Assembly: GCF_029626035.1 (NCBI RefSeq)
Contig: NZ_JARUBE010000003.1
Location: 2,170,001-2,234,000 of the forward strand
Direction: 5' to 3'
Source: Micromonospora sp. WMMD980
Lineage (GTDB): Bacteria > Actinomycetota > Actinomycetes > Mycobacteriales > Micromonosporaceae
Length of the DNA stretch: 64,000 nucleotides
Of this stretch, positions 43,176 to 52,155 are shown one piece after another. Positions within the stretch are counted from its first letter, which is position 1. Each line of letters begins with the position of its first letter. A model generated the notes under the pieces. It was not told where the DNA came from and searched no databases. It saw nothing but the letters and a program-made list of their open reading frames with translations. The position numbers and the translations under genes are program-made.

Positions 43176-44195
43176 ATGCGGTACCGCACTCTCGGCCACA
43201 CCGGCGTGCAGGTCAGCACGCTGGCGCTCGGCGCCATGAACTTCGGCCCGATCGGGCACATCACCCAGGACGAGGCGACCGCGCTCGTCGACACCGCCCT
43301 CGACGCCGGGATCAATCTGATCGACACCGCCGACGTGTACGGCAACGGCGTCTCCGAGGAGATGGTCGGCAAGGCCCTCGCCGGCCGCCGGGACGACGTG
43401 GTGCTGGCGACCAAGGCCGCCCTGCCCATGGGCGAGGACCGCAACCAGCGGGGCGGCTCACGGCGCTGGCTGGTCACCGCGCTGGAGCAGAGCCTGCGCC
43501 GGCTCGGGGTGGACCACGTCGACCTCTACCAGATCCACCGCTGGGACCCGGCCACCAGCGACGAGGAGACCCTGTCGGCGCTGACCGACCTGCGCCGCGC
43601 CGGCAAGATCCGCTACTTCGGCACCTCCACCTATCCCGCCCACCGGCTGGTCGAGGCGCAGTGGACGGCCCGCGAACACCATCTCGGTCGGTACGTCACC
43701 GAGCAGCCCAGCTACTCGATCCTGCAACGTGGCGTCGAGTCGCACGTGCTGCCGGTGACCGAGCGCCACGGGCTCGGCGTGCTGGCCTGGAGCCCGCTGG
43801 CGTCCGGCTGGCTCTCCGGCGCGATCCGGGCCGGCCGCGAGATCGCCACCCACCGGTCGGCGTTCATGCCGCAGCGCTTCGACACCACCGTCCCGGCCAA
43901 CCGGGCCCGGATGGACGCCGTGGAGCAGCTGGCTGCGGTCGCCGACTCCGCCGGGCTCACACTGATCCAGCTCGCGCTCGGCTTCGTCACCGCGCACCCG
44001 GCGGTGACCGGCGCGATCATCGGCCCTCGGACACCGGAGCACCTGTGCGCGCAGCTCGCCGCCGCGGACACCGTGCTCACCGGGGACGTGCTCGACGCGA
44101 TCGACGCGATCGTCGCCCCCGGCGTCGACCTGGCGCCGGACGAGAAGAACGACACCCCGCCCGCCCTGCTCGACCCGAAACTACGTCGCCGCTGA
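43176..44195 (+). CDS. Aldo/keto reductase
   Basis: 339 residues, TIM-barrel AKR: MRYRTLGHTGVQVSTLALG, catalytic Asp/Tyr in LIDTADVYGNG, Lys in LATKAALP, His in YQIHRWDP, and the NADPH-binding C-terminus GAIIGPRTPEHL. Probably reduces an electrophilic aldehyde or ketone; induction through the divergent TetR would fit detoxification. Confidence 0.9.
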   Translation: MRYRTLGHTGVQVSTLALGAMNFGPIGHITQDEATALVDTALDAGINLIDTADVYGNGVSEEMVGKALAGRRDDVVLATKAALPMGEDRNQRGGSRRWLVTALEQSLRRLGVDHVDLYQIHRWDPATSDEETLSALTDLRRAGKIRYFGTSTYPAHRLVEAQWTAREHHLGRYVTEQPSYSILQRGVESHVLPVTERHGLGVLAWSPLASGWLSGAIRAGREIATHRSAFMPQRFDTTVPANRARMDAVEQLAAVADSAGLTLIQLALGFVTAHPAVTGAIIGPRTPEHLCAQLAAADTVLTGDVLDAIDAIVAPGVDLAPDEKNDTPPALLDPKLRRR

Positions 44196-44221
44196 CCCGC
44201 GGCGCGGCTACGCTGCCTGCC

Positions 44222-44641
44222 GTGACCGTCCCCGAGCTGCCGACCTACGAGTTCGCCTTCCCCGGGCCGCTGCGCGACCAACTGGTCGCCGCCGTGCTCG
44301 ACGGGACGAAGACCAGCACCACCGGCCTGCTCCAAGATCTTGAGATCGAGGGCGAGGCCATGCCGGAGGTCGGCACCCGCTTCGCGGTGATCGACTCCGC
44401 CGGCCGGCCGGTGGCCGTGATCGAGCTGGTCGAGGTCCGCGTCGCCCGGATCGGCGACGTGGACCTCGACCACGCCCGCGACGAGGGCGAGGGCTACGCG
44501 TCGATGGCCGACTGGCGTGCCGGCCACGAGAACTACTGGCACGGCGCGGACTACCGTGGCTGGCTCGGCGACCCGGCGTTCACGATCGACGACGACACGC
44601 CGGCCGTGCTGGAGCGGTTCCGGCTCGTCGAGACGCTCTGA
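44222..44641 (+). CDS. ASCH-domain protein
   Basis: 139 residues from a GTG: FAFPGPLRDQLVAAVLDGTKTSTTGLL (RNA-binding GxKxST-like motif GTKTSTTG), GTRFAVIDSAGRPVAVIELVEVRV, FEEVDLDHARDEGEG-type centre (HARDEGEGYAS) and WHGADYRGW. ASCH/PUA-like folds include RNA binders and some amidohydrolases; role unassigned. Confidence 0.88.
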   Translation: MTVPELPTYEFAFPGPLRDQLVAAVLDGTKTSTTGLLQDLEIEGEAMPEVGTRFAVIDSAGRPVAVIELVEVRVARIGDVDLDHARDEGEGYASMADWRAGHENYWHGADYRGWLGDPAFTIDDDTPAVLERFRLVETL

Positions 44642-44671
44642 CCGAGGCGTTCGGAGCGGGCGCGATCACGT

Positions 44672-45613
44672 TCAGACCGCCGGACCCGGAGGCGACTTCA
44701 GCAGGGACTCCGCCTCGGGAAGGTGCCCACCTCGGCCCGCGCGCAGGGCCACCGCGGCCATCCGGACGAGGTCGATGTTCACCCCGGCCGCGCCGCTCGG
44801 GTCGTGCACCGTCAACCGCAGGTCCAGGCTGACCGCCGTCCCGCCCCCACCCTGCGCCTCGATGTTGACGTGCGCGACCTTCCGCGATCCCAGGTGCGGC
44901 AGGTAGCCCAGTGGTGCCAGGTGCACCCGGTCGGATCCCAGCGCGTTCAACTTGGACCGGTGTTTCGTGTCCGGGTGCTCGGCCAGGTTGCGGAAGTCCT
45001 CCGTGCCGCCGAGGTTGACCTGGTAGGAACTGGTCAGGGTGAGGCCGCGCTCCGCCAGCAGGCGCAGCAGCGCGTGGTGGACGACGGACGTGCCGAACTG
45101 ACTGGCCAGATCGTCCCCGATCAGGGGCAGGCCGGCCTCGGTGAACCGGCCGAGCAGTGCCGGGTCCCGGGCGATCGGGTCGGACGTGGTGTTGACGAAA
45201 CCCACCCCGGCCAGGAGCGCCGCCTCGGCGTAGGCGCGTGCGGTGTCCGGCCGGCCGCTCGGCGCGGAGTAGAGCAGGACCTCGGCGCCGGTCAGCGCGT
45301 CGGCCACCCGGTGGACCTCCGTCGAGTCGACGAGGCCACGCTGGACGAGCACACCGGACGGTGCCAGGTCCGCGCCCAGGCGGGGGAAGTTGTTGGGTGG
45401 CAGGAAGATCGCCTCGTGCAGGTCCCGGCCCACGCGGACCGGCGAGGTGGCGAACGCCGCGACGACCTCGACCGCGTCCACGCCCAGCCCGGCGACCTCG
45501 GAATGGCGGACGCCGGTCAGGCTCCCCGTCCGCCGGTGCAGGTCGATGCCCTGCACCAGCGCCGAGGTATTGTTCCCGACGCCCACGACGGCGACCTTCA
45601 CGCTCTCGATCAT
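44672..45613 (-). CDS. Myo-inositol-1-phosphate synthase paralogue
   Basis: 313 residues from the ATG at complement 45611-45613. NAD-binding start MIESVKVAVVGVGNNTSALVQGI, then DAVEVVAAFATSPVRVGRDL, VLLYSAPSGRPDTARAYAEAAL, VGFVNTTSDPIARDPAL, LPLIGDDLASQFGTSVVHHALLRLL (active-site DD..S..G..), SYQVNLGGTEDFRNL and RSKLNAL. About 50 residues shorter than the usual ~360-residue actinobacterial Ino1. Converts glucose-6-phosphate to inositol-phosphate in the canonical family; a paralogue may serve secondary metabolism. Confidence 0.85.
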   Translation of the reverse strand: MIESVKVAVVGVGNNTSALVQGIDLHRRTGSLTGVRHSEVAGLGVDAVEVVAAFATSPVRVGRDLHEAIFLPPNNFPRLGADLAPSGVLVQRGLVDSTEVHRVADALTGAEVLLYSAPSGRPDTARAYAEAALLAGVGFVNTTSDPIARDPALLGRFTEAGLPLIGDDLASQFGTSVVHHALLRLLAERGLTLTSSYQVNLGGTEDFRNLAEHPDTKHRSKLNALGSDRVHLAPLGYLPHLGSRKVAHVNIEAQGGGGTAVSLDLRLTVHDPSGAAGVNIDLVRMAAVALRAGRGGHLPEAESLLKSPPGPAV

Positions 45614-45724
45614 GCCGGGCAGGCTACCCGCGGGCCGCCGCAGATTCCGCCCCTGCGCCCGCCGCGGCCGGGTGGGCACGACATCGAGTGGACTTGAGGC
45701 GAGCCCGGTGGACCGCGTCGTGTC

Positions 45725-46852
45725 TCACTCCCCCGCGAGCCAGGCGCGCAACTCGGTGCCGTGCTCGTCCAGGTCCGGCGGGGGCAGGTCGTAGCGGGGC
45801 GGGCTGGCCGACAGGCCGATCGGATGTCGGACGCCCGGCACCCCGCCGACCGTCACCACCGGGTCGAGCCCGAGCCGCTGCGCCAGCGCCACCCCCTCGG
45901 CGACCGAGTTGATCGGGCTGCACGGCACGCCCGCCGCGCGCAGCTCGCGGAACCAGTCGGCGCTGCCGCGCCGGGCCAGCGCCGCGACCAGCAGCGGCCG
46001 TAGGGCGTCGCGGTGCGCGGTGCGGTCGGCGTTGTGCCGGAAGCGGAGGTCGTCCGCCAGCTCCGGCACACCCAGGACCAGGCAGAGGGTACGGAACTGG
46101 GCGTCGTTGCCGGCGATCACCACCAGCTCGCCGTCGGCGGTGGGCAGCGGCTCGTACGGCGTGATGCTCGGGTGGGCGTTGCCGCTGCGGTGCGGCGCCA
46201 CTCCCCCGGCGACGTACGCGGCGGCGTGGTTGACCAGCCCGGACAGGGCCGACGAGAGCAGGTCCACGGTGACGTGCTGCCCCCGGCCGGTCCGGCCCCG
46301 GTCGTGCAGCGCGGCCAGGACGCCGATCGCGGTGTGCAGCCCGGCGATGACGTCGAAGACGGCCACACCGGCCTTGTACGGCGGGCCGTCGGCGTCCCCG
46401 GTGAGGCTCATCAGGCCGGCGGCGGCCTGCACCATCAGGTCGTAGCCGGGCAGGTCGGCGCCGGCGGCGGCGCCGAAGCCGCTGATCGACGCGTACACCA
46501 GGGCCGGATTGCGGGCGGTGAGCGTGTCGTGGTCGAGCGCGTAGCGGCGCAGCGCACCGGGGCGGAAGTTCTGAATCAGCACGTCGGCCCGGTCGGCGAG
46601 CCGGTGGGCCAGCACCAGGTCGTCGGCGTCGGCGAGGTCCAGCACCACCGACCACTTGTTGCGGTTGACCGCGAGATAGTAGGTGGACACGCCGTCGCGG
46701 ACGGGCGGCCGCCAGTCGCGGGTGTCGTCGCCGCCGGGCGCCTCCACCTTGACGACGTCCGCGCCGAGGTCGGCCAGGAGCATGGTGGCGTAGGGCCCCG
46801 CGAGGATCCTGGAGAAGTCGGCGATGAGCATCCCGCGCAGCGGTCCCGACAT
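45725..46852 (-). CDS. Family III CoA-transferase (CaiB/BaiF type)
   Basis: 375 residues from the ATG at complement 46850-46852 (GAGAGGA upstream). IADFSRILAGPYATMLLADLGADVVKVEAPGGDDTR (catalytic Asp region GDDTRDW), NRNKWSVVLDL, NFRPGALRRY, VYASISGFG, GRGQHVTVDLLSSAL and PYEPLPTADG are all canonical. Transfers CoA between a donor such as formyl-, succinyl- or malonyl-CoA and an acid. Lies near the malonyl-CoA-synthetase-like ligase. Confidence 0.9.
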   Translation of the reverse strand: MSGPLRGMLIADFSRILAGPYATMLLADLGADVVKVEAPGGDDTRDWRPPVRDGVSTYYLAVNRNKWSVVLDLADADDLVLAHRLADRADVLIQNFRPGALRRYALDHDTLTARNPALVYASISGFGAAAGADLPGYDLMVQAAAGLMSLTGDADGPPYKAGVAVFDVIAGLHTAIGVLAALHDRGRTGRGQHVTVDLLSSALSGLVNHAAAYVAGGVAPHRSGNAHPSITPYEPLPTADGELVVIAGNDAQFRTLCLVLGVPELADDLRFRHNADRTAHRDALRPLLVAALARRGSADWFRELRAAGVPCSPINSVAEGVALAQRLGLDPVVTVGGVPGVRHPIGLSASPPRYDLPPPDLDEHGTELRAWLAGE

Positions 46853-46894
46853 GTGTTCGTGTTCCTCTCGCCGGTCGCGTCGCCGCACCGGCCA

Positions 46895-46931
46895 GGACGG
46901 CCCCGCCGCCGTCGCCGGCGGCGGGGCGTCC
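46895..46931. terminator. Hairpin between VOC and CoA-transferase genes
   Basis: 46895-46911 pairs with 46916-46931 (16 bp, one bulged G, 4-base loop). Follows the VOC gene (minus strand, stop at 46947), so the CoA-transferase probably has its own promoter. Confidence 0.55.
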
Positions 46932-46946
46932 GTCGATGACGGCGGA

Positions 46947-47318
46947 CTAGGTCGTGTTAGCCCCGGGCACCGCCCAGCGCAGGCCGGCCGGGTCCCGCAG
47001 CACCACGCCCACCGGTGGGCCGCCGTTCGTCGCCTCCAGCGTCGCGCCGGCGGCCAGCGCGCGCTGCACGAGCAGGTGCGGGTCGGGCGGCGTGAGCGAC
47101 CTCGGGACGTCCCCGCCCTTCTCGGCCGGGCGGTCGGACCACTCGCTCACCGTCAGCCGGTGCCCGCCGACGAGCAGTTCGGCGTGCACGACCCGCCCGT
47201 CCAGCAGGCATTCCCGCTGCACCGGCTCGGCCTCGAAGACCTCCGCGTAGAACGCGGTCACCGTGGCCACGTCGGTCACCGCCAGGTGCGCATCGTCGCG
47301 CAGTTCCCCGACCCCCAT
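46947..47318 (-). CDS. VOC-family (glyoxalase-like) protein
   Basis: 123 residues: DDAHLAVTDVATVTAFYAEVFEAEP, VVHAELLVGGHRLTVSEWSD and VLRDPAGLRWAVPG, the two beta-alpha-beta-beta-beta modules of the vicinal oxygen chelate fold. Metal ligands are only partly conserved (H11-like, E), so it may be a binding or resistance protein rather than an enzyme. Confidence 0.85.
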   Translation of the reverse strand: MGVGELRDDAHLAVTDVATVTAFYAEVFEAEPVQRECLLDGRVVHAELLVGGHRLTVSEWSDRPAEKGGDVPRSLTPPDPHLLVQRALAAGATLEATNGGPPVGVVLRDPAGLRWAVPGANTT

Positions 47319-47336
47319 CGCGCTACCGCCTCTCCC

Positions 47337-47639
47337 TCACTCCGCGATCCGGGTACGACCGGTCCAGCGGAACACCGCCGGCACGCCGTCGAGGGCGACC
47401 GCCGGGTCCCGCTCGAAGTGCTCATAACCCCCGTAGTACCGAACCTTGATCTTCGATTCGACCGTGGACACCCGCTGGTTGCGCAGCTCGGCCGGCAGCA
47501 TTGCCGGCCCGCCCTCCAGCACCGCCTCGACGACGCCCGCGGCGTCGGCACCCACCTGGGCCGTCCAGTCGCTCCGGTCGTCGCCGTCGACGAGGGAGCC
47601 GGCCCGGACGGCCGGAGCGGGATTGATAGAAGCTGTCAT
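47337..47639 (-). CDS. DUF5988-like small protein
   Basis: 100 residues; core VEAVLEGGPAMLPAELRNQR, KIKVRYYGGYEHFERD and VPAVFRWTGRTRIAE resembles the DUF5988 family seen at actinobacterial secondary-metabolite loci (family label from pattern memory). 18 bases before the VOC gene on the same strand. Function unknown. Confidence 0.6.
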   Translation of the reverse strand: MTASINPAPAVRAGSLVDGDDRSDWTAQVGADAAGVVEAVLEGGPAMLPAELRNQRVSTVESKIKVRYYGGYEHFERDPAVALDGVPAVFRWTGRTRIAE

Positions 47640-47988
47640 GACACGACCTCCGTCGCTCGTCGTTCAGCCTCGCCATGCGCGCGCAATTGCCGAACGCATT
47701 TGTCGAGCGGATCACCGCCGCATTCCGCCGAAACGGAAGGAATGGCCCTGCACCGGTGGCCGGCGGCGATCTCCTGTGCAATTCGAACGTAATCGGGGTC
47801 ACAATTCCGAAGAACCCTTAGACACCCCCTAACGCGAACTGTCAGCCGAGGCCGCGCCGGACGCGCCGGCGGGAACACGTCGCCGGGCGGTAGGGGCCGG
47901 ACACGCCGTAGGGGTGGCCGCCCGCTCGCCGACGCCGCTACGGTCGGGACGTCCGAGGTCGGCGCCGGTCGACCCGAGAGAGGGCGCC
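47640..47988. promoter_or_regulatory. Divergent control region between DUF5988 and acyl-CoA-ligase genes
   Basis: 349 bases, noticeably less GC-rich than both flanks. An inverted repeat CATTCC...GGAATG (47722-47745) with an inner CCG...CGG, and TTAG...CTAA around CACCCC (47818-47832), are candidate regulator sites. A minus-strand open frame (47636-47878) overlaps the DUF5988 start by 4 bases but has poor codon use and only a distant GTG, so I do not call it a gene. Confidence 0.35.
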
Positions 47989-49389
47989 GTGCCGCTGCTG
48001 ACCTGGCTGGACGAGTCCACGGACGAGCGTCCCGACGCGGTCCGCGTCGACGACCGGTCGCTGTCCTGGGTCGAGCTGCGCCGGGCGGCCGCCGCGGTCG
48101 CCGACGACCTGGGTGGCGTACGCCGGGTCGCGGTGTCCGCCACCGCGAGCCTGGAGACCGTGGTCGGTGTGGTCGGCGGGCTGCTGGCCGGCGCGGCGGT
48201 GGTGCCGGTGCCGCCGGACGCCGGGCCGGTGGAACGCGACCACATCCTGCGCGACTCCGGGGCCGAGCTGCTGCTCGGGCGGCACGACCCCGACGGCGCC
48301 GCCACCCCGACCACCCTGCCCGTCGACCTGGCCCGACGCTCGGACACCCGCCACCGGGAGCCGGAGCCGGCGGCCCCCGCGCTGATCCTCTACACCAGCG
48401 GCACCACGGGCGCGCCGAAGGGCGCGGTGCTGTCCCGCCGCGCGATCGCCGCCTGTTTGGACGGGCTCGCCGACGCCTGGGCCTGGACTCCCGACGACCT
48501 GCTCGCGCACGGGCTGCCGCTGTTCCACGTGCACGGGCTCGTCCTCGGGGTGCTCGGCCCGCTGCGCCTCGGCAGCCGGCTGCACCACGTCGGGCGGCCC
48601 CGCCCCGACCGGTACGCGGCCGCGGGCGGCACGCTCTACTTCGGCGTACCCACGATCTGGTCGCGGATCGCCGCGGAGCCGGCGGCGGCGCGGGAGCTGC
48701 GCGGCGCCCGGCTGCTGGTGTCCGGCAGCGCCGCGCTGCCGGAGCCGGTCTTCGCCGCGCTCGCGGACCTGACCGGCCATCGGCCGGTCGAGCGGTACGG
48801 GATGACCGAAACCCTGATCACGGTGAGCGCCCGGGCCGACGGGCCGCGGCGGCCGGGCACGGTCGGCGTGCCGCTGCCCGGCGTGCGCACCCGGGTGGTC
48901 GACGAACGTGGGAGCGCGCTGCCCGCCGACGGCGCGGCCATGGGCGAGCTCCAGGTGCGCGGCGACACGCTCTTCGACGGCTACCTCGACCGGCCGGACG
49001 CCGACGCGGCCACCCGCACGGCGGACGGCTGGTTCCGCACCGGCGACGTGGCCACCGTCGGGCCGGACGGCTGGCACCGGATCGTCGGCCGGGCCGCCAC
49101 CGACCTGATCAAGAGCGGCGGCTACCGGATCGGCGCCGGCGAGGTGGAGGACGCGCTGCTGGCCCACCCGGGCGTGCGGGAGGCCGCCGTCGTCGGCACC
49201 CCGCACCCCGACCTGGGCCAGCAGATCACCGCGTACGTGGTGGGCGACGGCCTGGGCGAGGCCGAGCTGATCGACTTCGTGGCTCGGCAGTTGTCCGTGC
49301 ACAAGCGACCCCGCCAGGTGCGGCTGGTCGACGCGCTGCCCCGCAACGCCATGGGCAAGGTGCAGAAGAGCCGGCTGACCGAGGCGTGA
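47989..49389 (+). CDS. Acyl-CoA synthetase, malonyl-CoA-synthetase (MatB)-like
   Basis: 466 residues from the GTG at 47989 (GAGAGAGGG upstream). AMP-binding motif LILYTSGTTGAPKGAVLSR, MatB-like LPLFHVHGLVLGVLGPLRLG and GGTLYFGVPTIWSRIA, RYGMTETLITV, GWFRTGDVATVGPDGW, DLIKSGGYRIGAGEVED and the catalytic lysine PRNAMGKVQKS. MatB-type enzymes ligate malonate or methylmalonate to CoA, giving polyketide or fatty-acid extender units. The substrate is inferred from the similarity. Confidence 0.85.
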   Translation: MPLLTWLDESTDERPDAVRVDDRSLSWVELRRAAAAVADDLGGVRRVAVSATASLETVVGVVGGLLAGAAVVPVPPDAGPVERDHILRDSGAELLLGRHDPDGAATPTTLPVDLARRSDTRHREPEPAAPALILYTSGTTGAPKGAVLSRRAIAACLDGLADAWAWTPDDLLAHGLPLFHVHGLVLGVLGPLRLGSRLHHVGRPRPDRYAAAGGTLYFGVPTIWSRIAAEPAAARELRGARLLVSGSAALPEPVFAALADLTGHRPVERYGMTETLITVSARADGPRRPGTVGVPLPGVRTRVVDERGSALPADGAAMGELQVRGDTLFDGYLDRPDADAATRTADGWFRTGDVATVGPDGWHRIVGRAATDLIKSGGYRIGAGEVEDALLAHPGVREAAVVGTPHPDLGQQITAYVVGDGLGEAELIDFVARQLSVHKRPRQVRLVDALPRNAMGKVQKSRLTEA

Positions 49390-49396
49390 CGCGGCG

Positions 49397-50029
49397 TCAG
49401 ACGCCGCGGTCCGGCGCGCCCATGTCGCCCGTCGCGGGCGTGCCGTCGGCGAGCCCGTAACGCAGGTAGACGGTGCCCTTCGAGTTGGCCACCGGCGGTT
49501 CGAGGAGGGTGACGTTGGCGGGCACCGCGCCGCCGTCGAACACCTTCTTGCCCACGCCGAGCACGATCGGGTGCACCCAGAGGTCGATGCGGTCGAAGAG
49601 CCTCTCCCGTAGCAGCGTCTGCACCAGGTTCAAGCTCCCGACGACCTTCACGTTCTCGTGCCGGTCCCGCACCTCGCGTACCGCCCTCGCCAGGTCCGGG
49701 CCGAGCTGCGTGGAACCCTGCCACGACAGGTCGGGGCGGCCACGGGAGGCCACGTACTTCGGGATGCGGTTGAAGAGCGCGGCGATCTCGTTGTCCTCGC
49801 CGCCCTCCTGGTGCGGCCAGTAGGCGGCGAAGATGCCGTAGGTCCGCCGGCCGAGCAGGAGCGCGTCGGTGCCCTGGTACGCCGTCATGACCTGCGCCCC
49901 GGAGACCTCGTCCAGCAGCGGCGCCTGCCAGCCGCCGAACGGGAACCCCAGCGGGTCCTCGTCCGGGCTGCCGGGCGACTGCGCCACGAAGTCCAGGGTG
50001 GTGAACAGCTCGATCTGGATGACGCCCAT
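49397..50029 (-). CDS. Dihydrofolate reductase-family (RibD_C-like) protein
   Basis: 210 residues: MGVIQIELFTTLDFVAQSPG, DALLLGRRTYGIFAAYWP, KVVGSLNLVQTLLRERLFDRIDLWVHPIVLGVGKKVFD and VANSKGTVYLRY. Typical of the YyaP/RibD-C group of NADPH-dependent reductases. Physiological substrate unknown. Confidence 0.88.
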   Translation of the reverse strand: MGVIQIELFTTLDFVAQSPGSPDEDPLGFPFGGWQAPLLDEVSGAQVMTAYQGTDALLLGRRTYGIFAAYWPHQEGGEDNEIAALFNRIPKYVASRGRPDLSWQGSTQLGPDLARAVREVRDRHENVKVVGSLNLVQTLLRERLFDRIDLWVHPIVLGVGKKVFDGGAVPANVTLLEPPVANSKGTVYLRYGLADGTPATGDMGAPDRGV

Positions 50030-50153
50030 GCGGTGCTCCCGTTGAGTTCGGTTGTCTCAGTCGCAGGGCAGACCGCCGCCCCGCGCCGAACTCATCGCCC
50101 CGGGTTTCCGCCCCGCGCCGGCTCGACCGCTCCCGCCGGGCGTCGCCGTCGCC

Positions 50154-50630
50154 CTAACCGGATGCCAGTTGCTCCCGCCGGCGGTCCAGGCCGCGCCGGA
50201 TCAGCGTGCCGTAGCCGTCGTCGCCGAGCGCGCCGATCCTCGCCTCCGCGTGCCGCAGGTGCTCGCGGGCCCGGTCGAGGTCGCCGAGCTTACGGTGACA
50301 CTCCGCCAGGTTGAGGTGCAGGGACGGATAGAGCGCGGCCACCGACAGCGGCACCCCCGACTCGGCCACCCGGGCGTCGGTGAGCCGGCCGGCCGCCACG
50401 AGCGCCCGTTCGTCCCAGCGCAGTTCCTCTCGGACGTCGTCCTGCACGTCGGCCATGGCGTGCGCCAGGACGCAGACGTGCAGCGGATCGCCCCGCTCAC
50501 CGCCGATCTCACCCCAGACCCGGGTGAACAGGTCGCGCGCGGCCTCCCGCTCACCCCGCTGGTGGTGCAACTGCACGCCCTCGTTGATGCGGGCGAGCGT
50601 GGCGTCGTCGATCGTCGGCTGCTCGGGCAC
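50154..50630 (-). CDS. Tetratricopeptide-repeat-like helical protein
   Basis: 158 residues; helices with TPR pattern: INEGVQLHHQRGEREAARDLFTRVW (key EAARDLFTRVW), LYPSLHLNLAECHRKLGDLDRAREHLRHAEA. No signal peptide or other domain. 18 bases after the FUSC-like gene stop region lies on the same strand, so the two may be cotranscribed in the order FUSC then TPR. Function unknown. Confidence 0.75.
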   Translation of the reverse strand: MPEQPTIDDATLARINEGVQLHHQRGEREAARDLFTRVWGEIGGERGDPLHVCVLAHAMADVQDDVREELRWDERALVAAGRLTDARVAESGVPLSVAALYPSLHLNLAECHRKLGDLDRAREHLRHAEARIGALGDDGYGTLIRRGLDRRREQLASG

Positions 50631-50648
50631 GGCCCATGTTAGGCAGAG

Positions 50649-51677
50649 TCAGCGGGCCGCGGCGGCCCGGCGGACCAGGCGGCGCGCCTCGTCCGCCGGG
50701 ACGCCGGTGGCCCGCAGCACGTCGTTGGCGGCGGTGCGCAACTGCGAGACCACGATGGTGCCGGAGAAGCCGATCTCCTGGCGGCACGCCGCGCCCGCCT
50801 CGCGGACCGCCCGCAACACCCGGTCCCGGGCCTCCACCGGCTCCCGCGCCGCGAGGAACTCCCGGTGCAGCAGCCGGATCGCGGCACCGAAGTGCTCCAG
50901 CGCGGCCGGCAGGTCGGATGGCACCGGCTCGTCGTCGCGCAGCGCGGCGCCGACCGGGCGGACCAGCGCGCGACTGTTGCGGAACGCCCGGTCCAGGTGC
51001 TCGGCGCCGCGCCGGTACGCGTCCAGCGCGCGCCGGCGCCGCCAGCGCACCGGGGAGAAGCGGACCACCTCGTCGGCGGCGCTCACCAACTCGTCGATCC
51101 GGTCGAGGTCCGGCTCGGCGGCGCGCATCCGGTGCAACACCTCGCCGGCGGCGCGCACGTCCCCGCGGGCCAACGCCTCGGCCGAGGCGGTCATCTCCCG
51201 GGCGAAGGTGTCCAGTGCCGGGTCGGCGACCCGACGCCCGGTGCGCAGCGGGTTGAGCGGCGCGATGACCAGCACCACCAGCAGGCCGACCGCGCCGCCG
51301 ACCAGCGCGTTGATCGTCCGGGGCAGTTCCAGGTCCGGCGAGACCGGGGTGAGCGTGGCGACCAGCACCGCCGTACCGCCGGCCTGGGTGACCAGCGCGC
51401 CGGTGCCGCGCACCAGCACCGCCGCGGTGACCGCCAGGAAGACCACCACGCCGGTCTGCCACGGGCCGGTGCCCAGCAGGCGGATCAGCGCGTCCCCGAT
51501 GACGATGCCGAGGACCACGCCGACGATCAGCTCGACGGTGCGCCGGGTGCGGTTGCCGAGTGACGCGGCGATGACACCGACGGCCGCGGCGGGCGCGAAC
51601 GTCGGGTCGGGGTTGCCGAGCACCTCACGGGCGACGAGCCAGGCCAGCGCCGCGGCCAGGCCCGCCTGGACCGCCAC
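50649..51677 (-). CDS. FUSC/aromatic-acid-exporter-family membrane protein
   Basis: 342 residues. Six hydrophobic segments in the first ~170 residues (AVQAGLAAALAWLVA, AAVGVIAASLG, VELIVGVVLGIVIGDAL, TGVVVFLAVTAAVLVRG, INALVGGAVGLLVVLVIAPL), then a long helical cytoplasmic part. This is the half-size FUSC arrangement. The GTG at 51677 is notional: the frame stays open upstream (PRTYFIV precedes it) but offers no other start. Substrate unknown. Confidence 0.8.
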   Translation of the reverse strand: MAVQAGLAAALAWLVAREVLGNPDPTFAPAAAVGVIAASLGNRTRRTVELIVGVVLGIVIGDALIRLLGTGPWQTGVVVFLAVTAAVLVRGTGALVTQAGGTAVLVATLTPVSPDLELPRTINALVGGAVGLLVVLVIAPLNPLRTGRRVADPALDTFAREMTASAEALARGDVRAAGEVLHRMRAAEPDLDRIDELVSAADEVVRFSPVRWRRRRALDAYRRGAEHLDRAFRNSRALVRPVGAALRDDEPVPSDLPAALEHFGAAIRLLHREFLAAREPVEARDRVLRAVREAGAACRQEIGFSGTIVVSQLRTAANDVLRATGVPADEARRLVRRAAAAR

Positions 51678-51777
51678 GATGAAGTACGTGCGCGGCCGCT
51701 CCCGGCCGCCCCGCCCCGCGTATCCGGTCGCCGGCTCCTCGCATGCGCCGGGGTACCCGACGGCACGCGGTCGAACC

Positions 51778-52155
51778 TCACCCCGGGTACGCCATCGTGC
51801 CGGTCAGCGCCACCAGACCCGGCAGTCGGGTGTCCTGGCGCAGGAACTGCACGACCACCGGCACCGGGGAACGCAGCACGCATCCGTACGGGCGGTCCAG
51901 CCGCACCGCCTCCGGGTCGATCAGATCGTTGACGCGCACGTGCCGGATCCGGCGGGCGGGGACCAGGATCCGGTACGGACCGACCGGCTCGGCGTCCTCG
52001 TAGTAGAGGTCGAGCGTCAGCTCGGCGTCGTCCTCGCCGGCGTTGAGGACGCAGAGCTGGTCGAAGCCCGTGAACTCGGGCTCCGTCCCGTGGGCCGGGA
52101 ACGGCACGTGCCCGCCGGGCACCACCCAGACCCGGGCGCCGATCGGCGCGGTCAC
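51778..52155 (-). CDS. Sensory rhodopsin transducer-family protein (ASRT domain)
   Basis: 125 residues: GARVWVVPGGHVPFPAHG, TGFDQLCVLNAGEDDAELTLDLYYED, YRILVPARRIRHVRVNDLIDPEAV and PVPVVVQFLRQDTR. This is the complete ASRT fold known from the Anabaena rhodopsin transducer. No rhodopsin gene is in the window; the family has been proposed to be a small-molecule/sugar-binding domain. Its GTG overlaps the stop of the oxidase gene. Confidence 0.88.
   Translation of the reverse strand: MTAPIGARVWVVPGGHVPFPAHGTEPEFTGFDQLCVLNAGEDDAELTLDLYYEDAEPVGPYRILVPARRIRHVRVNDLIDPEAVRLDRPYGCVLRSPVPVVVQFLRQDTRLPGLVALTGTMAYPG

Noticed and set aside
47636..47878. 80-codon minus-strand frame overlapping the DUF5988 start by 4 bases
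   Set aside because: The overlap is suggestive, but third positions are not GC-biased and the only start is a distant GTG inside the divergent promoter region.
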